From a bacterium (GTDB lineage: Bacteria; Armatimonadota; JACIXR01), in assembly GCA_014360495.1 (NCBI GenBank), contig JACIXR010000007.1, positions 1-44,500 on the forward strand: a stretch of 44,500 nucleotides of DNA. The letters are read 5' to 3'. The translations under genes and the position numbers were made by a program. The notes under the pieces were generated by a model that did not search any database, was not told where the DNA came from, and worked only from the letters and a program-made list of their open reading frames with translations. Within the stretch, counting starts at the first letter, position 1; each line of letters begins with the position of its first letter. Below are positions 7,984 to 17,121 of this stretch, piece after piece.

Positions 7984-10906
7984 GATTTTACCCGTCTTTC
8001 TCCTAACATTATCAAACATCTTCTGGGGTGATTCTATGCAACCTGTGAAGCTCGGCGATTTCCTTTGGCATATTGAGGCTGAAAGGCAAGATGACTTCTG
8101 GTTAGACCCGCAAGGTGGACCGGGAAATTCTCCCGCACTTGTCGGAAGGGCATTCCCCGGAAAATCGGGCAAATGGGTCTCAGAGCCAATTTCAGTTGAA
8201 GAGGACAAAGCTTATATCTTTTCCGCTTTCGTTTGCTCACAACTCAATAGCGCTCAGGGGAGATTGGAGTTGGTTTTCTTGGATTCGGAAGGGAAAGAGA
8301 TATCCGTTTTTTCCAGCCGCACGATATTCTGGCATCACAATTGGGCAAGATATAAAGCGGTTGGAATCGCCCCAAAGGGCGCCAAGAAGGCAATCCTTCG
8401 CTTCAGTGTATGGGGACCAGAGGGAAATAGCTCGGGAAACGCTATGATTGCCCAAATCCATTACGGCAAGAGCGTGGATATAAAAGCCGAATTCAATGCC
8501 AAAGGGAATGTCATAATTTATCCAGCAAAGGGACAGGCTATGCTATACTTCCGCGGTGTCCCCGCGAATTTCCCATTGAAAATAAGATGGAAAATCCTTG
8601 ACTTTAACTTAAACCAAGTAGCCGAAAAAGAAACCAACACATCTTCAAGGGAACTCTCAATCTCTATTCCTCCGTTGGAGCCGGGCTACTATATACTTCA
8701 AATTGAGGCAAGTGGGGAGGGAATCATCCCAAATGATGAGGAGGTCTCCTTTGGGGTAATAAACCCATTGCCTAAAGATTTCAATCGTAAAGAATCGCCC
8801 ATCTGTTTGGATGCGGGAATGAGTTGGTCCTATGCTCCCGATGAGAAAAGGCTTGACCTTGCCTGCTATCTCTGCGAGATAGCAGGAATAGGGCTTTTAA
8901 GGGACCGCTTATGGTGGGGAGAGGTGGAAAAGGAGGAGGGCAAATACAATTGGGGTCGCTATGAACAATCCGCAAAGGCTCAAGCCCGCCACAACATAAC
9001 GGTTTATCAAATCTTTCACGATTGCCCAGTATGGGCAAGCATAGACCTTACAGGTGGAAGGAAAGCAGGCAATCAACCGCCTAAAGACCCGATTTATGTT
9101 TATAGGATGGTCAATCGTCTGGTGAGGGATTTGGGGAAATATGTTCGCTACTTTGAGGTTTGGAATGAACCAAATATCGGCTTTTTCAATGGGCGTCCAG
9201 AGGATTACGCCGCCATTCTTAAAGCCGCTTACCTCGGAGCCAAGGACGCAGACCCTAATTTCGGAATCCTCATTGGCTCAGCAGCGGGAACACCTGGGGA
9301 ATTCTACAAAAGGGTATATGAAAACGATGTAGGAGGCTATTTTGATATTTATAATCAACACTGGTACGGCTCTCCCGAGGATTTATTCAATTTCATACCG
9401 AGCTCGGTTATATCCCAGCTGAGTAAATTTGGATTGGAGGACAAGCCAATCTGGATGACGGAGATGGGGATGAGGGCTTACCCTGATGAAAACGGCGACT
9501 TCAAAGAGATTGAGCGTCAGCAGGCTTCCTATCTCGTTAGAGCTTATACCTGCTCATTCGCGAACGGGATTTCAAAGTTCTTTTATTTCTACCTATGCGA
9601 GTATTTGGAGGGGAGTGTTTCCCTCTGGGGAATAGTTCGCTCCGATTTAACCCCTAAGCCTACTTATATTGCCCTTGCCAACCTCATTCGCCAGCTTGGA
9701 GAGGCTAAATGCATTGGGTGGAAGAAGATTGATGATACTTATTTGATTGCCTTTAGAAGAAATAAAGACGAAAATGTAATTGTAGCTTGGGGCAAGGAAG
9801 GAAAGAACATCACCATCCCTGCAAAAGGACCAATTGTTGATATCGTTGGAAAGGTTATTCGTAAAGAGGAAAATAAGCCTGTTCCCCTCGCTATCCCCCT
9901 ATCTAATATGCCGATTTACATAAGGGGGCTAACCAATAGGGAAATCTCCGAGCTCCAGCTGAAACCTCCCCTTCCCAAAAATGATTGGAGACCAACGCCG
10001 GATAAAGAATTGAATACTAAGAGAACTTGGCTTCAGCTCGAGGTTAATCCCGGGCAACCTCGTTCAGGTGATGAGAGCGAGAAATGGGGAGCATTCATAG
10101 AGCCAGGGAAACCTTTCGTCGTTCGGGCTTGGGTGCGAAATTACTCCGATAAGCCAGCTTTCGCAACTCTAACCTGCCAGCCAGACGATGTTTTCTCCCT
10201 TCAAGGTGAAAAAGAGGTGAAGATTAGAGTTAAGGGATGGGAAAGCGGGTATCACGATTTCGTTCTAATCGGACAAAACATTGTGCAGGGGCAGGAGATG
10301 GGTGTTTCAGTGCTAATGGAGACGAGCAATCACCTGGAGAAAGGGAGAGTTTATCTCCAATCAAGGACCTCGGATGTGAAGGCGAAAGAGGAATCACTCA
10401 TAATGGATGGCGATTGTGATATCAACCAAATCATCCCGAATAACTCGCCCACTACAGAGGTTGAAATAAGGAAAGACGAGCAGGTTAAGCTTGGGGAAAA
10501 GGCGAGCATAAAGATAGGAGCGAAAATCGTTGGAAGGGGAGATGCCTGGGTATTCCCACACATCGTCCTTCCCGAAGATTTGGATTTGAGCAAGTTCAAG
10601 GGATTGGAGATTTGTAGTTATGTTCCGGAGGGGAAGGAGAGAAATGCAGGGCTATTAGTTCAGTTAATAGAGGAAGGTGGTGGGACTTGGATGATAGGAG
10701 GGATGCGTTCTTTGAGGGAGGATGGTTGGAAGAGGGATGTTGTGATATTCAGCTCTGCGAGACCGACGCAATGGGGTCCCGACCCGGATGGAAAATTGGA
10801 GTTGGAGAAGGTGAGGAAGATAATGATAGGATGGGGAGGTTATAGTGGGGAAATTGGTGAGAATATAGAGTTCTGGTTGGGGAAGGTATCGGCGATTAAC
10901 TGGTAA
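7967..10906 (+). CDS. Secreted clan GH-A glycoside hydrolase, multidomain
   Basis: About 979 residues when started at ATG 7967, which has GGAGG nine bases upstream and opens a signal peptide (MCYLNRILPVFLLTLSNIFW). A TTG at 7943 extends the frame but has no ribosome-binding site. An N-terminal beta sandwich (~20-160) resembles a CBM. The catalytic TIM barrel (~270-600) shows both clan GH-A acids: E401 in the strand-4 WNEPN motif and E499 in WMTEMGM. This resembles GH39/GH5-type enzymes (retaining beta-glycosidases). C-terminal beta domains follow, including a galactose-binding-like fold at ~800-979. It overlaps the upstream secreted gene by 17 bases, so the pair is probably translationally coupled and acts on the same extracellular polysaccharide. 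The substrate is unknown. A terminator follows immediately. Confidence 0.85.
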   Translation: MCYLNRILPVFLLTLSNIFWGDSMQPVKLGDFLWHIEAERQDDFWLDPQGGPGNSPALVGRAFPGKSGKWVSEPISVEEDKAYIFSAFVCSQLNSAQGRLELVFLDSEGKEISVFSSRTIFWHHNWARYKAVGIAPKGAKKAILRFSVWGPEGNSSGNAMIAQIHYGKSVDIKAEFNAKGNVIIYPAKGQAMLYFRGVPANFPLKIRWKILDFNLNQVAEKETNTSSRELSISIPPLEPGYYILQIEASGEGIIPNDEEVSFGVINPLPKDFNRKESPICLDAGMSWSYAPDEKRLDLACYLCEIAGIGLLRDRLWWGEVEKEEGKYNWGRYEQSAKAQARHNITVYQIFHDCPVWASIDLTGGRKAGNQPPKDPIYVYRMVNRLVRDLGKYVRYFEVWNEPNIGFFNGRPEDYAAILKAAYLGAKDADPNFGILIGSAAGTPGEFYKRVYENDVGGYFDIYNQHWYGSPEDLFNFIPSSVISQLSKFGLEDKPIWMTEMGMRAYPDENGDFKEIERQQASYLVRAYTCSFANGISKFFYFYLCEYLEGSVSLWGIVRSDLTPKPTYIALANLIRQLGEAKCIGWKKIDDTYLIAFRRNKDENVIVAWGKEGKNITIPAKGPIVDIVGKVIRKEENKPVPLAIPLSNMPIYIRGLTNREISELQLKPPLPKNDWRPTPDKELNTKRTWLQLEVNPGQPRSGDESEKWGAFIEPGKPFVVRAWVRNYSDKPAFATLTCQPDDVFSLQGEKEVKIRVKGWESGYHDFVLIGQNIVQGQEMGVSVLMETSNHLEKGRVYLQSRTSDVKAKEESLIMDGDCDINQIIPNNSPTTEVEIRKDEQVKLGEKASIKIGAKIVGRGDAWVFPHIVLPEDLDLSKFKGLEICSYVPEGKERNAGLLVQLIEEGGGTWMIGGMRSLREDGWKRDVVIFSSARPTQWGPDPDGKLELEKVRKIMIGWGGYSGEIGENIEFWLGKVSAINW

Positions 10907-10945
10907 AAAAGGGCGGCGTCGCCTTCGGCGACCCCGCCCTTGTAA
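10905..10945. terminator. Bidirectional rho-independent terminator
   Basis: Bases 10911-10923 pair with 10927-10939 (one mismatch) around a TTC loop, giving a GC-rich 13-bp stem. A run of A lies on the left and a T-rich stretch on the right. It sits between the stop codons of the plus-strand hydrolase and the minus-strand surface protease, so it can end both transcripts. Confidence 0.8.
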
Positions 10946-10962
10946 TTCTCTCTAATCCTCTC

Positions 10963-11925
10963 TTACCTCAAATTGAACATTGTTATTCCTCTAACGAAAC
11001 TGCCGTCGGAGCTCCTCGCTATTACCTCCAAGAGATATACGCCAGCAGGCAACGGCTTCCCTTGGGCATCCTTGCCATCCCATACCACGCTGTTCAACCC
11101 AGCCACGCCTGAGCGTGTCATCTCTTTTATCAACCTCCCATCCACTCCCTTAACGCTCACCTTCACATCCGCACTATCGCTCAGGCTGAAGCTCACATTC
11201 ACTCCTCCCCTCGTCGCCTTCGCCATCAACCCGCTTATCAATAGCGCTGATGCCCGCCTCTCGTATACCACCTTCAGCTCCTTGCGACCATCAGAGCTGA
11301 ATACATAGCGGGAGCTCGTCAGCATGTTGATTCTCTTATCTCCATCTATCAGATACAACGCATAGCCCTTGGGAAGCTGGGAGAGATTTGGCCAGCTCAA
11401 GGTTATCTCACCAGCACCCTCTACCACTACATCCCATTCCGCCCTCTCAGCCTTCTCCCTCACATCCCAAGCCAACCTCTCTCCCTTCCTCAGGAAGTAA
11501 AGCTGAACTCCACTCAAAGCAGGCGGCTCCTCAACCCCAGATAGCAACCCGCTATCTCCCATACCCAGATAGTTGCAGGTATCCTTGCCAGTGGAGCTCT
11601 GTGCAACGAGCTGAACCTTCCAACCCTCGGGCTTCAAATCCCTCGCCTCAACGGACTTCGTTGCGGGCGTGAATACCAACTGCACGCCGTCCTGCATTGC
11701 CTTTATCCAGTAGCCCTTCCAACCCTTAATCGTCCTATTATCACCGCTTAGGGCAGGATGGATGAGGATGTAATCCCCAGTCGTTGTATCGTAGCCCCAG
11801 AGATAACCTCTTACCAATCCTTCCCTATCCGCCTCGCTTAAGCTCAATTGTTGTGTTCCATACATCACCGTTAGAGCGGAGAGGTCAAGGTCGGAAGTGT
11901 AAGGAGAACCTATTATGTTCCAACC
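10963..11925 (-). repeat. Near-identical 963-bp duplication, copy A
   Basis: This segment matches 16159-17121 at a constant offset of 5196 bases with no gaps. By eye I count about six substitutions, two of them in the stop codon/last codon area. It encodes the last ~320 residues of the protease gene, and similarity drops sharply just beyond the GWNIIGSP codons. Confidence 0.95.
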
Positions 11926-14820
11926 CTTTGCGAGGGAGACCGTTGTTTCCCCATCGGGCAGAACGCCAGCGTAAAGATTGAGAGTGGGCGCTGAGCCATC
12001 TTTAGCCTTCATCCAGAAACCCTGTCCTGTATTTAGGACCGAGAGGTCAACATATTTTCCTTGAGCAGGGTCCCACCACTTGAGAGCGAGGTTGCTCAAC
12101 TGGTCCTTCAGGATATCGCTGACTTTGGTATTGGTGAAAAGTAGGGGCAGTGCAACCATATCAATCACGGGGAATTTATTTGTGGTCTTTATGAGGAACG
12201 AGTCGGTTCCTTTGCTTTGACCGGTGGCTTTGTCCTCTGCCTCAATCGTCCAGGTCCCCAGGGTGTCCAAGGGGATTTGTGAAGTGGGCAAGGTGATTGA
12301 GGCGAGACCATTCTCCTCTGTATCCACTTCTATTGAGAAAACCTTCCCCAGCGGATTAGTAATACTTACGGACAATGTTTGGTTCGCCATATATGCGATG
12401 CTTATCTTGAGGGTTGCGCCTCTTTGAGCGATTATATCTAATTCCTCAGGCGAAGCTTGAACTGCTATAACTCCCACGCCTAAACTTCCTTTATCAGAGC
12501 GCACCTCCACATAACCGTCCTCCGCTTCGAAGACGAATGTATAAACGCCGATATCGTTCAACACCACATCTTTCGCTGTGAAGACGATTCCCTGTTTGGG
12601 ATTATCGCCTTCTTGCTCAGGCGTTATAGGTGGTAACTCTTCGCCTTGGGGGTCGGTTATTATCAAGCGAACATTTTGAGGTTGGTCGCCGTCTACATCC
12701 TTGTAAGTCACGGAGAAGGTGAACTTTCCTCCAGCCTGCCCGTAAAGTGGGGAAGCTTGGGGATTGAGCAATTGGGGAGGATTGTTTACAATTGGACCCT
12801 CAACAGGTGTTGTGGAAGTCACGTCTATTCCGTCAGAGGCAGAAAACTTGTAGGAATATTTATAACCTGTAGCCTTATATAGATTGAGGGAATATGTCCA
12901 GAGTTTTCCATCCTTGCTTGTCATAGTGAAGGGAGAACCGGTTATTTCGGAGCCATCTTGAAGGATATGCAATTTAACATATTCTGCGGAATCCACATCT
13001 GGGTCGGAATATTCAACACTAAAGGAGAACTTCTCCCCTGGAGCTCCTAAGGTTGGCTCAACCTTCCCATTGCTTAAGAGAGGAGCAGTATTTACACTCG
13101 GACCCGTAAATTCGCCGACGCTGGGATATCTGTAATCAGTCGTTCCATCGGAAGCTGTATAGTAGAAATCGTATAATCCTCTCTCTAAATAAATCCTCGT
13201 CTTATAGCTCCTTCCGTCTGACGAGGTCATATCGGCCTCGTAGGTCTTTCCTGTGATGGTGTTTATAAGATGAAGCTTTAGGTATGTAAGGGGTTTATCG
13301 GGAATATTATAAAGCAAAGTGAAGGTAAAGAGAGTGGAAGGAGCTCCTTTGCTCGGTGTAAAGTTGGCGCCGCTGAATGCGGGCAGACCAGAGAACGCTT
13401 TGACGCAAACATTTGTATTATAGAAGTATGAAGTTATATCTTCCCAACTCACTCCGTCGCTACTGATAAAGCTCTCACCCGGGTTTGCTGTAGCCTTACT
13501 GCTGTAGCCAGCGACTGGAATCTCAACGGGAATGGGAGCGTCCCAACCCGGAGTATTCAGATAAACAACAACAGAGAATTTCTGTCCCTGAGCGACTTGG
13601 ACAGGAACATCCAAGAGGATGGTATGGTACCCGGGAAGGGGCAGTGTTCCGCTCTTGCTTCCCGCCAAGGTTCCGCTTCTTGGCTGACCGGGAGCTACAT
13701 TGGTGTAGACATAAACTGTATAGCTGGTGTTCACAACAGGAGTATAGAAGCTTACCGCACTGATGGGCTCGTCGCTAACAGCGGTGAAAATATTCGCGAA
13801 CCAAGCTGTTGACCCACCATAGCCTGTGAAAGTTACTACTCCGAGAGGGTCATACTGATATATGTTGGTATAATTCGTCACATCCTCTCCCGCAGCGAAT
13901 ACTGCATTTTCTATTCCTATCGCTGTATCGTAATAAGAAATGTAAAAGTATCCTCCCTCGCCCCAACTTGAACCCCAGCTATTTCTCACTATAAAGGCTC
14001 CGTCGCCAGGTGGTTCTGTTGAGAAATTAGTTCTCGGGTAGTTATCATCCCATCCAACTATGCAGACGGAGTGATTGCCGTATTCCGAGCCACTATAATA
14101 ATAAGCATTTGTTGAAGGATTGAAATAAGCGTCATCGTAATACATTGAAGTATAAACTGCTCCATATCGCATAACAGCGGATTTTATTATGTCATTATCT
14201 AGCGGCCCGGTTCTATCAGGTAATGAGTAGACTTTCTGAATATGTTGGCGAACGGTTAACTGCTGCCAGCTCCCAGGATTTGGATATGGGTCGTCAACTT
14301 CCTCCACTGGTCCAAACCATCCCGCAAGATAAGCAACTGAGGATAGAGCAAATCCTCCATTCCAACCGAAGGGTTCCCCGGGAGCAACAGGGTCATAGTT
14401 ATCTGCTGCCCAATTGGTCAAATTATTTTCCGAGAAATCCCAAACCTTCCCCGTTTCGGTGAGGTCGCAGGATTCAAGAGAACCAAATGTGGCATGTGCC
14501 CAACAAGTCCCATAAACATCCTGGTCCTTTACTGGGGTTAACCTACCTTGTTGACGGAGGTCATAACGTGATGGAAGAGGCTGTCGCGATAAACTGACAA
14601 TCCTTCCTCTATTGATAGCGGAGAAATTAAACGGAGAAGGTAATAGACCCAAAGGATGCCCGCTTTTGGTGAATAGAGGAGGGACAATCCCCTTGCCTAC
14701 ATTCTCACGAAACTCCAAAAACTTTGGATTAAGAGGTGCAAGGAAGGGCTGTGCATATGCTACCCCAACCCAAAGGAGCGATATCCCCAATATCAGTAGA
14801 ATGCCTTTTCTTTTTAGCAT
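10963..14820 (-). CDS. Secreted papain-family (C1A) protease with lectin-like, Ig-like and FlgD-type C-terminal domains
   Basis: A 1285-residue surface or secreted protein. A signal peptide (~1-24) and a short pro-region precede a C1A peptidase domain (~84-300) with all catalytic positions visible: Q100 (oxyanion hole), C106 in GTCWAHA, H250 and N280 in RNSWGSSWG. Residues ~305-475 resemble the lectin-like domain often fused to bacterial C1 peptidases. At least three Ig-like repeats follow (near 490, 600 and 705; pattern FTFSVTYKDVDGD...YVKLHI). Next comes a module with KWW-PAQGKY, GFWMK and GWNIIGSP, and finally a FlgD-like Ig domain ending MFNLR. The last ~320 codons are almost identical in DNA to those of the 16159-21831 gene. 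It is the last gene of the five-gene minus-strand run. The start has GGAGGAGG upstream. Confidence 0.9.
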   Translation of the reverse strand: MLKRKGILLILGISLLWVGVAYAQPFLAPLNPKFLEFRENVGKGIVPPLFTKSGHPLGLLPSPFNFSAINRGRIVSLSRQPLPSRYDLRQQGRLTPVKDQDVYGTCWAHATFGSLESCDLTETGKVWDFSENNLTNWAADNYDPVAPGEPFGWNGGFALSSVAYLAGWFGPVEEVDDPYPNPGSWQQLTVRQHIQKVYSLPDRTGPLDNDIIKSAVMRYGAVYTSMYYDDAYFNPSTNAYYYSGSEYGNHSVCIVGWDDNYPRTNFSTEPPGDGAFIVRNSWGSSWGEGGYFYISYYDTAIGIENAVFAAGEDVTNYTNIYQYDPLGVVTFTGYGGSTAWFANIFTAVSDEPISAVSFYTPVVNTSYTVYVYTNVAPGQPRSGTLAGSKSGTLPLPGYHTILLDVPVQVAQGQKFSVVVYLNTPGWDAPIPVEIPVAGYSSKATANPGESFISSDGVSWEDITSYFYNTNVCVKAFSGLPAFSGANFTPSKGAPSTLFTFTLLYNIPDKPLTYLKLHLINTITGKTYEADMTSSDGRSYKTRIYLERGLYDFYYTASDGTTDYRYPSVGEFTGPSVNTAPLLSNGKVEPTLGAPGEKFSFSVEYSDPDVDSAEYVKLHILQDGSEITGSPFTMTSKDGKLWTYSLNLYKATGYKYSYKFSASDGIDVTSTTPVEGPIVNNPPQLLNPQASPLYGQAGGKFTFSVTYKDVDGDQPQNVRLIITDPQGEELPPITPEQEGDNPKQGIVFTAKDVVLNDIGVYTFVFEAEDGYVEVRSDKGSLGVGVIAVQASPEELDIIAQRGATLKISIAYMANQTLSVSITNPLGKVFSIEVDTEENGLASITLPTSQIPLDTLGTWTIEAEDKATGQSKGTDSFLIKTTNKFPVIDMVALPLLFTNTKVSDILKDQLSNLALKWWDPAQGKYVDLSVLNTGQGFWMKAKDGSAPTLNLYAGVLPDGETTVSLAKGWNIIGSPYTSDLDLSALTVMYGTQQLSLSEADREGLVRGYLWGYDTTTGDYILIHPALSGDNRTIKGWKGYWIKAMQDGVQLVFTPATKSVEARDLKPEGWKVQLVAQSSTGKDTCNYLGMGDSGLLSGVEEPPALSGVQLYFLRKGERLAWDVREKAERAEWDVVVEGAGEITLSWPNLSQLPKGYALYLIDGDKRINMLTSSRYVFSSDGRKELKVVYERRASALLISGLMAKATRGGVNVSFSLSDSADVKVSVKGVDGRLIKEMTRSGVAGLNSVVWDGKDAQGKPLPAGVYLLEVIARSSDGSFVRGITMFNLR

Positions 14821-14841
14821 ATTTTTAGAACCTCCTCCTAC

Positions 14842-14856
14842 GGGTTAATTTAACCC
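14842..14856. promoter_or_regulatory. Short perfect palindrome between two operon genes
   Basis: GGGTTAATTTAACCC is a perfect 7+1+7 inverted repeat in the 52-base gap between the CsgG-like gene and the protease gene, just upstream of the protease ribosome-binding site on the minus strand. It could be an operator or a small RNA hairpin modulating the last gene. There is no further support. Confidence 0.25.
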
Positions 14857-14872
14857 TCATCCTCACGCTTCC

Positions 14873-16147
14873 TTATGGTGGTGTGGGTGCAGGTGCTTCA
14901 GGAGTTGGTTGAATCGGCTTAGAAGCTAATCCTTCTGCCCCTTGAGAAGATAAAGCGGATACCTTATAGTAAACCGTCCCTGCGAGCGGATTAGCGTCTA
15001 ACAATTGCGTTCCCGTGGTGGTTCCGATTAGCTCAAACGGCCCATCCTGGCTAACTCCCCGATATATCCTATAACTACTTGCCCCGACGACCGCCTGCCA
15101 ATTTATCTCCACATAACTCTTCGTCTGGCTCGCTATCTTTATGGCGCTGACACCGCTGGGAACGGGAGGCGCTCCCACTATTATCAATGAACTATATGCC
15201 CGACCAAGCTCTTCTCCTCCCTTGCCTATTGCGATTACACAATAAGCATAAGCGTTCCCTATTCGGACATCCGTATCAGTGTAAGCGGTCTGAGGAGGAT
15301 AAACCTCCCATAAATCCTCATAGGGAAGCGTCTTTACATCCTTTATAACTTGGATGTTCCAAGGCGCTCCCTGAGGCGTATTCTGTAGTGTAGCTCTCAA
15401 TATTTTATATCTTGAAGCTCCAACTGCGGGATTCCAACTTATATCCACTGTCGCCCCATAAGATACCGCATCAACCCTAGGAACATAAGCTTCCGCCTTT
15501 GCTTCCTCCCTCGTTTGACTCCACACTATCCAGCCCAACAATATAGCCCCCAGTAGATAGTACTTGCTTCTTTCCTTTCTCTTTATCTCCGCTTGCTTCT
15601 TGGAAGGTGTAGGAGCACCTACTAACGCAGATACGAGAGAGCGAGCCGCCTCATCCAATGCTTCCTTTATCGCCGCTTCCCTTGATACTCCGTTGACCTT
15701 TCCCCTGCTCTTACCCGTCACAACCGCCTCCTTAACCTGCTTCCCCTCCGCAACACTCAGCATCCTCGCCCGCTCCATTACGCTTATTACGCCCTCTTCC
15801 TCCTTCAACTCCTCAACGCTTCCTATAAATACATAATTCGCCCCCAGTAGCCTTCCTATCTCCATCGCCCTATCATCATCGCCCGGCGCAAGTGTCACCT
15901 CCTCCTCCGTCAATGAGCCATCGGATATCAGCCTCTGGACCATTGGAGAGCGAAGATGATAGGGTATTACATCTCCCCTCCCAGTTGCGAAGAGGGCGAT
16001 GTTTAAGGCGCTGCGGGCTTCTTCAGAGAGATTCTGCTCGGTCTTATCCTCAAAGGGGAAAACTAGGTAGGTATCCTTCCCCCAAAGGGGCAGGACACCT
16101 AAAATCACGACTAGCAACAGGACAGAATAGCTCGCTACTTTCTTCAT
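14873..16147 (-). CDS. Exported CsgG-like/fibronectin type III hybrid protein
   Basis: A 424-residue protein. The signal peptide (~1-23) has no lipobox cysteine. Residues ~25-175 resemble the CsgG/TolB-N-like alpha/beta fold: YLVFPFEDKT, then AMEIGRLLGANYVFIGSVEE, the usual 'level of the named family' signature, and an Ala-rich helix near 160. A Lys/Arg-rich linker and a short hydrophobic segment (YYLLGAILLGWIVW, ~197-210) follow. Two Fn3-like domains come next (~225-330, 335-415; VDISWNPAVGASRYKILRA, VEINWQAVVGASSYRIYRG), then a Pro-rich tail. Canonical CsgG forms the curli secretion pore as a lipoprotein; this protein lacks that lipid anchor. The gene lies 11 bases after the giant surface protein and 52 bases before the protease. 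It shares its architecture with the 24377-26170 product. The function is unknown. Confidence 0.7.
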   Translation of the reverse strand: MKKVASYSVLLLVVILGVLPLWGKDTYLVFPFEDKTEQNLSEEARSALNIALFATGRGDVIPYHLRSPMVQRLISDGSLTEEEVTLAPGDDDRAMEIGRLLGANYVFIGSVEELKEEEGVISVMERARMLSVAEGKQVKEAVVTGKSRGKVNGVSREAAIKEALDEAARSLVSALVGAPTPSKKQAEIKRKERSKYYLLGAILLGWIVWSQTREEAKAEAYVPRVDAVSYGATVDISWNPAVGASRYKILRATLQNTPQGAPWNIQVIKDVKTLPYEDLWEVYPPQTAYTDTDVRIGNAYAYCVIAIGKGGEELGRAYSSLIIVGAPPVPSGVSAIKIASQTKSYVEINWQAVVGASSYRIYRGVSQDGPFELIGTTTGTQLLDANPLAGTVYYKVSALSSQGAEGLASKPIQPTPEAPAPTPP

Positions 16148-16158
16148 TTTGGCTCACC

Positions 16159-17121
16159 TCACCTTAAATTGAACATTGTTATTCCTCTAACGAAACTGCC
16201 GTCGGAGCTCCTCGCTATTACCTCCAAGAGATATACGCCAGCAGGCAACGGCTTCCCTTGGGCATCCTTGCCATCCCATACCACGCTGTTCAACCCAGCC
16301 ACGCCTGAGCGTGTCATCTCTTTTATCAACCTCCCATCCACTCCCTTAACGCTCACCTTCACATCCGCACTATCGCTCAGGCTGAAGCTCACATTCACTC
16401 CTCCCCTCGTTGCCTTCGCCATCAACCCGCTTATCAATAGCGCTGATGCCCGCCTCTCGTATACCACCTTCAGCTCCTTGCGACCATCAGAGCTGAATAC
16501 ATAGCGGGAGCTCGTCAGCATGTTGATTCTCTTATCTCCATCTATCAGATACAACGCATAGCCCTTGGGAAGCTGGGAGAGATTTGGCCAGCTCAAGGTT
16601 ATCTCACCAGCACCCTCTACCACTACATCCCATTCCGCCCTCTCAGCCTTCTCCCTCACATCCCAAGCCAACCTCTCTCCCTTCCTCAGGAAGTAAAGCT
16701 GAACTCCACTCAAAGCAGGCGGCTCCTCAACCCCAGATAGCAACCCGCTATCTCCCATACCCAGATAGTTGCAGGTATCCTTGCCAGTGGAGCTCTGTGC
16801 AACGAGCTGAACCTTCCAGCCCTCGGGCTTCAAATCCCTCGCCTCAACGGACTTCCTTGCGGGCGTGAATACCAACTGCACGCCGTCCTGCATTGCCTTT
16901 ATCCAGTAGCCCTTCCAACCCTTAATCGTTCTATTATCACCGCTTAGGGCAGGATGGATGAGGATGTAATCCCCAGTCGTTGTATCGTAGCCCCAGAGAT
17001 AACCTCTTACCAATCCTTCCCTATCCGCCTCGCTTAAGCTCAATTGTTGTGTTCCATACATCACCGTTAGAGCGGAGAGGTCAAGGTCGGAAGTGTAAGG
17101 AGAACCTATTATGTTCCAACC
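16159..17121 (-). repeat. Near-identical 963-bp duplication, copy B
   Basis: Partner of 10963-11925 at a fixed 5196-base offset. One of the few differences changes a Thr codon to Arg in the TPA(T/R)KSVE segment; others are silent or in the stop region. The sharp edge at 17121 falls inside the coding sequence. Confidence 0.95.

Noticed and set aside
10973-11308. 111-codon plus-strand frame that recurs identically at 16169-16504
   Set aside because: Its repetition is explained by the duplicated 963-bp DNA; it is antisense to the FlgD-like tails and has no RBS or domain.
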